A program made the position numbers and the translations under genes. The notes below the pieces were generated by a model that did no database searches, had not been told where the DNA came from, and worked only from the letters and a program-made list of their open reading frames with translations. From contig CAMOIJ010000023.1 in assembly GCA_946615865.1 (NCBI GenBank), positions 1 to 41,171 of the forward strand: 41,171 nucleotides of DNA, in the 5' to 3' direction. This DNA comes from an uncultured Lachnospiraceae bacterium (lineage in GTDB: Bacteria; Bacillota; Clostridia; Lachnospirales; Lachnospiraceae). This document shows positions 7,390 through 13,359 of this stretch, piece by piece (position 1 is the stretch's first letter; the number at the start of each line of letters is the position of its first letter).

Positions 7390-7989
7390 TCAGTTCCTTC
7401 CGCCGTAAGGCATGCTCAGGGAATTGCTCTCTGTGCGGCCGATGCCGGCCTGAGTGGAAATATCGCCCGAAACATCGACGTTTGCGGGAGTGATCACGAA
7501 AATATAATGAGAGATCTTCATGACATTTCCGTGAACCGCATAGCAGGATCCGGATGTAAAATCGATGATCCTCTGCGCGATCTCGACATCGAGTCCCTCA
7601 AGGTTGAGGACTACTGTGCTGTTAGCCAAAAGTGTATCTGTGACTTCTCTCGCGTCGTTGACAGATGTGGGCTTAATGATGCATACTTCCATTCCTGCCT
7701 CCGAATACTGCTTCTTAACCTGCCTGGAAACCGTAGAGGATTCACTCTTGTCAGCGGCGGCGCCGCCGAAACGCTTTCTGGCTCTCGGCGCGGGAACCGG
7801 TTCCTCATCCTCAGTGAGATCATCGAAAGATGCTGAAGTCTGGGCAGCCCTTGAAGATCTTACAGGCTCTGCGGCAGCGGCAGGTTTATCATCTCCGTAA
7901 TAATCCTCGTCCTCATACTCCTCATCTTCATCAAAATCTTCATCGTCATTAAACTTCATGGCGTTGATAAGCTTATCCATAACACTCAT
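7390..7989 (-). CDS. sepF: Cell division protein SepF
   Basis: A 199-residue SepF, the FtsZ-binding protein that bundles and membrane-tethers the Z ring in Firmicutes. The N-terminus MSVMDKLINAMKF is the amphipathic membrane-targeting helix. A very acidic linker (about residues 15-80) leads to the C-terminal SepF domain (about 95-185) with VCIIKPTSVNDAREV, NLEGLDVEIAQRIIDFTSG and HGNVMKISHYIFVITP. The frame opens three codons earlier, but AAAGGAG is only one base from that ATG and 10 from the ATG at 7989, which is also the conserved SepF start. It follows yggS after 54 bases, the standard order. The ylmH and divIVA genes that often follow are absent; a terminator comes instead. Confidence 0.92.
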   Translation of the reverse strand: MSVMDKLINAMKFNDDEDFDEDEEYEDEDYYGDDKPAAAAEPVRSSRAAQTSASFDDLTEDEEPVPAPRARKRFGGAAADKSESSTVSRQVKKQYSEAGMEVCIIKPTSVNDAREVTDTLLANSTVVLNLEGLDVEIAQRIIDFTSGSCYAVHGNVMKISHYIFVITPANVDVSGDISTQAGIGRTESNSLSMPYGGRN

Positions 7990-8043
7990 ATCTGTCATAC
8001 TCCTTTATTATAATTAACCGGCTTGCGGGCCTTTAAAGTGCTC

Positions 8044-8733
8044 TCAGGTGTAGATCCGCTCTCCAAAAATTCCGGTCCCGACGCGTATATGCGTCGCGCC
8101 TTCCTCGATCGCGACCTCAAAATCGCCGGTCATTCCCATTGAAAGAACACTCATAGACACATTATCAATGCATTTTTGACCTATGTCAACTGCTAATTCC
8201 CTCAGCCCTGCAAAATAGGGCCTGTTGGACTCGGGGTCTTCGGTATAAGGCGCGATCGTCATAAGACCCTTGATCTTTATGCCGCTTAGTGCGGAAGCGT
8301 CTTTAACGAGCGTCGGAGCTTCATTTGGAGATACCCCGAACTTGCTCTCTTCATCGGCCATGTTGACTTCAATAAGCACGGGAATAACGATACCTGCCTT
8401 TAAGGCCTCCTCGCTGATGGTCTCCGCAAGCCTCAGGCTGTCTACACTGTGGATCATCACTGTTCGGCCGATCAGCTGTCTGACTTTGTTTCTCTGAAGA
8501 TGGCCGATCATATGCCATCTGATATCATCGGGCAGGTTCGGCTTTTTCCTGCAGATCTCCTGCACCTTATTCTCGCCGAAATCGCGCTGGCCGGCTTCAT
8601 AGGCCTCTCTGAGCATTTCTTCAGGTTTGGTCTTCGTAACGCAAATGAGACTGACTTCGGATCTGTCTCTTCCCGCTCTCCTGCAGGCGCTTCGGATTCT
8701 CTCTTCCACGCTCTCTATGTTTTCTCTTACCAA
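8044..8733 (-). CDS. YggS/YlmE-family PLP homeostasis protein
   Basis: A 229-residue PLP-binding alanine-racemase-fold protein of the YggS (PLPBP) family, which buffers pyridoxal phosphate rather than catalysing a known reaction. The PLP lysine lies in VSLICVTKTKP. Other family motifs are DFGENKVQEICRK, WHMIGHLQRNKVR, VLIEVNMADEESKFGV and SMGMTGDFEVAIEEGATHIRVGTGIFGER. The frame is open to a GTG at 8775 with no ribosome site. AAAGGAAG precedes a TTG at 8731-8733 with good spacing, which gives the normal family length, so I use this TTG. It sits between the HlyD-like gene and sepF. Confidence 0.9.
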   Translation of the reverse strand: MVRENIESVEERIRSACRRAGRDRSEVSLICVTKTKPEEMLREAYEAGQRDFGENKVQEICRKKPNLPDDIRWHMIGHLQRNKVRQLIGRTVMIHSVDSLRLAETISEEALKAGIVIPVLIEVNMADEESKFGVSPNEAPTLVKDASALSGIKIKGLMTIAPYTEDPESNRPYFAGLRELAVDIGQKCIDNVSMSVLSMGMTGDFEVAIEEGATHIRVGTGIFGERIYT

Positions 8734-8784
8734 AGCTCCGCTTCCTTTCTGATTGGAATATGTCATGGAATACACAGGTTTTTG

Positions 8785-10164
8785 TCAGCGATAATAGTCG
8801 TTCATTTTGACGGAGTCCGCATAAAGGACAATATAATCGTATTCCTGAAGTCCGTAAAGTGAGTTGGGCGCAACTATAGCGTATTCCTCGTTCTGATAGA
8901 GAATATTGACCTGGCGGAAATCAGGATAGCCCTTGTTGATATAGTAAACGCCTATCAGTTCGTCCTGATCGCCGATCGTAAACTGATCGGAGGAGTTTGG
9001 ACGGTCGATGATCATACCGGCCCTCAGAACACTGTCGTCCAGATAATAGCAGTCCTCATTTTCACTGTAAGGGACGGCAGGAACGAACTGTACGCTCTTT
9101 TCGTTATTCTCGGTATAAACTTCCAGGAGTACGCCGCTCTGGCCTCCTACGCCCTCAAAAACGAATTCCTTGGGTACCAGGAAGAAGGAACCCTTTGTGA
9201 TCGAGCTGTTGGGAACCTTAAGCCCGGATTGCTGCGAGGCGATCAGTTCAACATCCACGAAACGGTCCAGGCAGAAATCGGACATGGAATTACTGAAACG
9301 AAGGTTGACATAATAGTTGTCGTTATCATCGCTTCTGGATGATACGGAGGCCCAGGAGATCATCTGATTCTCAAGAAAACGCACCTGTATGTAAGCGCGC
9401 TTTACAAGCTCGCTGGCCTCTTCTGCAGATGCTACGTGGATCGCAACCGACCAGTTCTCGTCGGTCACCATCTTATAGGCCGGCTCTCCTGCTGTGATCC
9501 TGCTGCCGTTTGCGATCTGGTTCTTTTTGTATCCCGTCCTGTCAAAATTCTCAACTGTCAGGTTCTCGAAAGTAATACCCTCGCAGTTGTCGACAAAATA
9601 TAGTATCTCGCCCGTCTCTTCCGCATAGCAGGGATGTATGGAGGTGGAGCTGAGATCCGGGATCTCGCTGAGCACCTTGCGGTTTGATATCTTCTGCGCC
9701 GAGCTTACAGCGCCGCTCTTAAAATCATAGATACTGACAAAGTCGCCGGGAGAGAACTTTCTCGAGTACAGGATCGCTTCTTCCCTGAAGCGGCTCAGAT
9801 CATCCTTGGATAAAGTAGATTCTTCGTCAGGCTTCAGATAGTCCGTTATCTTTCCGGTCTCATCCACAGAAAAAGCCAGTCCGCCTTCCGGAACTCTCTC
9901 ACCCTCCTTGTTGTAGAAATTGATCGTCCCGGTGTAGTCGCTGTTAACGACCGATTCGTTGCGGAGCGCAATACCCTGATAGACCTGGTTATCTGATAGA
10001 GAACCCGAGCGAACCTCGTAGACTTCAGTCTTGTGGGAAGTGAGGTATGTCAGTACGCTGATCAGTACATAGATGAAAATGATCAGGAACATGAAAAGTC
10101 CCACATTAAGCCTGAAAGGGCGCCGGTATGGAATTGTTCTTGCCGTAGGCTGTTTATCCGTCAA
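8785..10164 (-). CDS. HlyD-like membrane-anchored periplasmic-adaptor family protein
   Basis: A 459-residue protein with a short cytoplasmic N-terminus, one transmembrane segment (about residues 20-42, VGLFMFLIIFIYVLISVLTYL) and a long extracellular part. The part after the membrane (YEVRSGSLSDNQVYQGIALRNE) is the barrel-hybrid/lipoyl-like start seen in HlyD-type adaptors, and later segments (GLKVPNSSITKGSFFLVPK, DYIVLYADSVK) fit the adaptor beta-domains. No transporter gene is nearby. In Clostridia this protein is regularly found just before yggS-sepF, which suggests an envelope or division role rather than export. The start is TTG, with GGAGG 10 bases upstream and no better codon. A terminator precedes it, but no clear promoter was seen. 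Confidence 0.75.
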   Translation of the reverse strand: MTDKQPTARTIPYRRPFRLNVGLFMFLIIFIYVLISVLTYLTSHKTEVYEVRSGSLSDNQVYQGIALRNESVVNSDYTGTINFYNKEGERVPEGGLAFSVDETGKITDYLKPDEESTLSKDDLSRFREEAILYSRKFSPGDFVSIYDFKSGAVSSAQKISNRKVLSEIPDLSSTSIHPCYAEETGEILYFVDNCEGITFENLTVENFDRTGYKKNQIANGSRITAGEPAYKMVTDENWSVAIHVASAEEASELVKRAYIQVRFLENQMISWASVSSRSDDNDNYYVNLRFSNSMSDFCLDRFVDVELIASQQSGLKVPNSSITKGSFFLVPKEFVFEGVGGQSGVLLEVYTENNEKSVQFVPAVPYSENEDCYYLDDSVLRAGMIIDRPNSSDQFTIGDQDELIGVYYINKGYPDFRQVNILYQNEEYAIVAPNSLYGLQEYDYIVLYADSVKMNDYYR

Positions 10165-10223
10165 AATCGTTTACCTCCGGATCTGTGACAGGTAATGGAG
10201 GTTATTTCCGCAGACACTGCAGA

Positions 10224-10259
10224 ATAAAACGAGCCTTGGAAATACTTGATTCCCAAGGC
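10224..10259 (-). terminator. Terminator after the small P-loop ATPase
   Basis: On the minus strand a 10-bp stem (10259-10250 with 10242-10233, one G-U pair) is followed by TCGTTTTATT. It lies about 18 bases after the stop at 10278 and separates that gene from the HlyD-like gene. Confidence 0.8.
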
Positions 10260-10277
10260 CCTCCGTAATCATATTGA

Positions 10278-10697
10278 TCAAAGCGCGACTGCGATCAGTT
10301 CCTGGAACTCTGCAGGAACTTCGTCCTTGTCCATTGCAATGCTGATGATGAAACTGACACCAAACATATCTCCAATCTTCTGGATACGCTTGAGTGTATC
10401 AGTAATATCCTGGCCTTCCAGGTGAGCAATTTTCAGAAAGCTGTCAAAATACATCTGTTCCAGGTCGTGATCCTGAGAAATGATACCGCAGATAAAACCG
10501 ATAAACTGATCTGTATTCTCAATCGCGAAATCCGAAACGTTGATCAGACGAACGCGGTTATTGAGTTCAAACATATGCTTGGAGCTTTTATCCAGGTAGC
10601 AGATATTTCCCAGAATATCCTTTACTTCGGAGTTGACTTTCTCAAGAAGATATCTTGTCTTCCCTCTTCCTTTGTTGCCGATGATTAATTGAACCAA
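10278..10697 (-). CDS. Small P-loop ATPase-like protein of unknown function
   Basis: A 139-residue protein starting with a strand and Walker A motif, VQLIIGNKGRGKT (GxxGxGKT, residues 2-14). The rest is alternating strands and helices, ending with FIISIAMDKDEVP. Homologues are often labelled PilT-like, but it is far too short for a PilT ATPase and lacks its His and Asp boxes. I would describe it only as a minimal P-loop NTPase. The start is TTG: GGAGG ends 9 bases upstream and the Walker strand follows at once. It is monocistronic, with its own promoter, a 5' stem-loop and a terminator. It lies between the carboxypeptidase lipoprotein and the HlyD-like gene. Confidence 0.7.
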   Translation of the reverse strand: MVQLIIGNKGRGKTRYLLEKVNSEVKDILGNICYLDKSSKHMFELNNRVRLINVSDFAIENTDQFIGFICGIISQDHDLEQMYFDSFLKIAHLEGQDITDTLKRIQKIGDMFGVSFIISIAMDKDEVPAEFQELIAVAL

Positions 10698-10727
10698 TGG
10701 ACTTACCCTCCTGTGTGTAATGATGGG

Positions 10728-10759
10728 AATTCCCTGTTTTCCTTAAAAAACAGGGAATT
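10728..10759 (-). other. 13-bp perfect stem-loop at the 5' end of a transcript
   Basis: Arms 10728-10740 and 10747-10759 are perfectly complementary around a 6-base loop. On the minus strand the stem begins within a few bases of the start predicted from the TATAAT at 10769-10774, so it should form the very 5' end of the mRNA for the small P-loop ATPase. No T-run follows on that strand, so it is not a normal terminator. It may stabilise the mRNA. The outer arm also contains the palindrome GGGAATTCCC. Confidence 0.6.
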
Positions 10760-10768
10760 GTTTGTTTC

Positions 10769-10797
10769 ATTATAGTTTATCCGCCCTTAAAATACAA
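10769..10797 (-). promoter_or_regulatory. Promoter of the small P-loop ATPase gene
   Basis: On the minus strand TTGTAT (10792-10797) is followed by 17 bases and a perfect TATAAT (10769-10774). It lies directly after the carboxypeptidase stop at 10801. The same hexamer pair style (TTGTAT, 17-bp spacer) recurs at the glgX-like gene. Confidence 0.65.
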
Positions 10798-10800
10798 CCG

Positions 10801-11781
10801 CTAATTCGGTATTTCAGACAGCAGCAGATTCATGTCCGAGTAGAGCTCGTCAAGGGATTCTGTCTTCATAACAACCGAAATGAAGTAGTTGTCGGATGCG
10901 TTCCGGGACAGGATAATAAGGCAATGGCCTGCGGGCTCGGTAGTGCCTGTCTTGCCGCCCAGTACAGTGATCCCCTCGGGGGCATCCACATCTCCTGTAA
11001 GATAGGCGTCTGTTGCCCTTACAGCGATGCTCTTATTGGAGCCGTCAGGTCCGACGAACATTGTGTTATACTCCGACTGCGGCAGTATTTTCCTGATCAG
11101 CTCATATTTAGCAGCTTCATTGAGGATCAGATACAGATCATAGGGAGTCGTATAATGATTCTCGTCATGAAGTCCGTGAGGATTTGTAAAGTGTGTGCCG
11201 GTCGCTCCGATGGCCCTCGCTTCCGTGTTCATGAGCGATACAAATTCATCATAACTCCCGCCGATATTCTCCGCGATCGCGATCGCGACGTCGTTGGCTG
11301 AAAACACGAGCAGATAGTTGATCGCCTGTTCCAGACTCATGGAATCTCCGGGCTCCAGCACCAGGCGCTGTGCGTCCGCTCCCGGATAGGCGGCGTTCTC
11401 GGAGATCGTGATCTGCTGCGAAGGGCTTCCGTACTTGAGCGCGACCAGCGCAGTCATGAGCTTGGTCGTACTTGCGGGATAGACCCTTGTAGTGAGATCG
11501 GATCCGTAGATCGTATTGCGGCTGCCAAGATCAAAAAGCCCCGCAGTGCCTACTGACAGTTCTGAATTGCCCGGCGCTTTTGCGTCCTCGGGAAGGCACA
11601 GGTCATACGCGAAGGACTTCTCCTTCAGCACGGATTCCTGAGAAGTTACCATAGGATTGATCTGCTCGGAATCCAGCATGCTCTCGTAATCGTCGCTGAT
11701 GACTCTTCCGCATCCTGTTAAGGCGGCGCATAAGAGCGCCCCAAGAAAAATCAGTCTTAAATACTTATTTATACATTTCAC
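10801..11781 (-). CDS. D-alanyl-D-alanine carboxypeptidase lipoprotein (peptidase S11)
   Basis: A 326-residue penicillin-binding D,D-carboxypeptidase that trims the terminal D-Ala of peptidoglycan stem peptides. The three active-site motifs are complete: S-x-x-K in YPASTTKLMTAL, S-x-N in VFSANDVAI and K-T-G in LGGKTGTTEP. The N-terminus is a lipoprotein signal (LLCAALTGC), so the enzyme is lipid-anchored and lacks the C-terminal amphipathic helix of classical PBP5. The start is uncertain: a TTG at 11790 is only 3 bases from a G-rich ribosome site, while a GTG at 11781 is 12 bases from it; I use the GTG. It overlaps the end of mgsA, so the two are translationally linked in the envelope operon. 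Confidence 0.87.
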   Translation of the reverse strand: MKCINKYLRLIFLGALLCAALTGCGRVISDDYESMLDSEQINPMVTSQESVLKEKSFAYDLCLPEDAKAPGNSELSVGTAGLFDLGSRNTIYGSDLTTRVYPASTTKLMTALVALKYGSPSQQITISENAAYPGADAQRLVLEPGDSMSLEQAINYLLVFSANDVAIAIAENIGGSYDEFVSLMNTEARAIGATGTHFTNPHGLHDENHYTTPYDLYLILNEAAKYELIRKILPQSEYNTMFVGPDGSNKSIAVRATDAYLTGDVDAPEGITVLGGKTGTTEPAGHCLIILSRNASDNYFISVVMKTESLDELYSDMNLLLSEIPN

Positions 11782-12160
11782 GCCACTCAAGATCCCCCCG
11801 GTCCAAAGATTTGATCAACAGCTCTGCGGTCGCAAGGTTTGTTGCCATTGGAATATTGTGCATATCGCAGAGTTTGACAACATCGTTTACATCAGGCTCA
11901 TGCCTCTTGGGATTGAGCGGATCGCGCAGAAATATGAGCAGATCGATCTCATTCTGCTCGATCTGCGCCCCGATCTGCTGCATACCGCCGAGATGGCCTG
12001 CCAGATGCTTGTGAATATTGAGATTTGTGACCTCTTCGATAAGTCTTCCGGTTGTAGCGGTGGCGTATAATTTATGGCGGCTCAGAATACCCCGATATGC
12101 GATACAAAAATTCTGCATCAGTTTCTTTTTCGCATCATGTGCAATCAATGCAATCCTCAT
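11765..12160 (-). CDS. mgsA: Methylglyoxal synthase-like protein, catalytic Asp replaced
   Basis: A 131-residue methylglyoxal synthase homologue. The family converts dihydroxyacetone phosphate to methylglyoxal and phosphate. The fold motifs are clear: IALIAHDAKKK with the substrate His8, LYATATTGRLI, LIFLRDPLNPKRHEPDV and IPMATNLATAELLI. The key position differs: E. coli has GGDQQ, whose Asp71 is the catalytic base, while this protein reads GGMQQ (Met60, codon 11981-11983). The neighbouring GP is also GH. Activity is therefore doubtful. The ATG overlaps the rodA stop by 4 bases (ATGA) with GAGGGAGAG upstream, and its 3' end overlaps the carboxypeptidase start, so it is tightly embedded in the operon. 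Confidence 0.85.
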   Translation of the reverse strand: MRIALIAHDAKKKLMQNFCIAYRGILSRHKLYATATTGRLIEEVTNLNIHKHLAGHLGGMQQIGAQIEQNEIDLLIFLRDPLNPKRHEPDVNDVVKLCDMHNIPMATNLATAELLIKSLDRGDLEWREMYK

Positions 12161-13359
12161 TGCTCTCTCCCTCGGTTTACTGTATGTTCAGATGCAGTTT
12201 TCAGATCATTCTTTAAATTAATACTCTGTACAAGTCCCAGACCGCAATACAGGCAGAGAAGGCTTGTGAGCCCGTAGCTTACAAAAGGAAGCGGGATCCC
12301 GGTATTGGGAAGGAGTCCCGTTGCGACGCCAATATTGACGTAGCTCTGAAATCCGATCCATGAAGCTATTCCTGCGGCGATGATCCTGTCGCGTATACTG
12401 CTGCTCTTTGATGCGATCATGTAACAGCGGACAGCTATGACAGAGATCAGGATTATCATGATACAGCATCCCAGAAAACCAAGCTGCTCTCCGATCACGG
12501 CAAAGATAAAATCGGTCTGGGACTCTGAGATAAACCCTGTACCGAGAAGAGTACTCGATTCATCGACATGAAGGCCCTTTCCGATCAGCCTGCCGGAGCC
12601 GATCGCAGTCATGGAATTCATAGTCTGATAAGCCGTTGAGGCGGCGTAATCTTCGGGATGAAGCCACGCCAGTATTCTCTGGCGCTGGTAATCGCCAAGA
12701 AACGGCATATCGCCGATCACAGATAAGTAAATGATTATAAATGCTGCCGGTACTGCGGCAGCTGCTGCTCCCGCCACGATCTTATAGTCAATTCCTGCGA
12801 CAAACACTATCACACAGAAGATGAGAAAAACCATGATACCGGTTGACAGATCCGGTTCTTTCAGGATCATAAAGAACGGCGGAAGAATCAGCAGAGTGCA
12901 GAAAACATAGACCAGCGGCCGGGCAAATTTACCCTTCATTTCAATTATGTACTCTGAATAAAATAAAATCAATAATATTTTTGCCAGTTCGGAGGGCTGG
13001 AAAGTAAGCCCCGCAACGGAGATCCATCTCCTTGCCCCGCCGCCCGAAGAACCGAAAATAAGCACAGCCAGAAGGGAAATGACAGTCACGGCATAGTAGA
13101 TCTTCCAGTGCCTTGTGATCTTTTCTGTGTCGACGAGACTCAATGCGATCATTAGGATTATGCCGATAACGCTGCCGGCGGCCTGTCTGACCAGTATGCC
13201 GCTGCTTCCCGTGATCTCTGTAATACTTCTGATGGATACCAGTCCCATCAGATTGAGCAGGATCACTGAAGCGGTGAGGATCGGATCGATCCCCGCGATC
13301 TTTTTGATATTCCCGGATATTGAACTGATCTCTTTGTTTTTCATTTCTTTAATCACCAT
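12157..13359 (-). CDS. rodA: SEDS-family peptidoglycan glycosyltransferase RodA
   Basis: A 400-residue polytopic membrane protein with about ten hydrophobic segments, of the FtsW/RodA/SpoVE family that polymerises lipid II. Family landmarks are GGARRWISVAGLTFQPSELAK, a periplasmic loop with RILAWLHPEDYAAS and SESQTDFIFAVIGEQLGFLG, whose Asp is the conserved catalytic residue, and the C-terminal GIPLPFVSYGLTSLL. I call it RodA rather than FtsW because it directly follows and overlaps a class B PBP gene and precedes mgsA. The start is between ATG 13359 (overlaps the PBP stop by 11 bases) and ATG 13344; neither has a strong ribosome site, as expected for coupled translation. The minCDE genes often found nearby are absent. 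Confidence 0.87.
   Translation of the reverse strand: MVIKEMKNKEISSISGNIKKIAGIDPILTASVILLNLMGLVSIRSITEITGSSGILVRQAAGSVIGIILMIALSLVDTEKITRHWKIYYAVTVISLLAVLIFGSSGGGARRWISVAGLTFQPSELAKILLILFYSEYIIEMKGKFARPLVYVFCTLLILPPFFMILKEPDLSTGIMVFLIFCVIVFVAGIDYKIVAGAAAAAVPAAFIIIYLSVIGDMPFLGDYQRQRILAWLHPEDYAASTAYQTMNSMTAIGSGRLIGKGLHVDESSTLLGTGFISESQTDFIFAVIGEQLGFLGCCIMIILISVIAVRCYMIASKSSSIRDRIIAAGIASWIGFQSYVNIGVATGLLPNTGIPLPFVSYGLTSLLCLYCGLGLVQSINLKNDLKTASEHTVNRGREQ

Noticed and set aside
8007..8012. TATAAT on the minus strand before sepF
   Set aside because: It abuts the AAAGGAG ribosome site, so transcription would start at or inside the start codon region. No -35 box is convincing, and sepF is better explained as cotranscribed with yggS.
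10728..10759. Stem-loop as a terminator for the carboxypeptidase gene
   Set aside because: No T-run follows on the minus strand, and a good promoter lies between the carboxypeptidase stop and the stem, so it fits a 5' leader structure better.
11270..11295. GCGATCGC repeats as a HIP1-like element
   Set aside because: It is a short run inside the carboxypeptidase coding sequence, explained by Ala-Ile-Ala-Ile codons.
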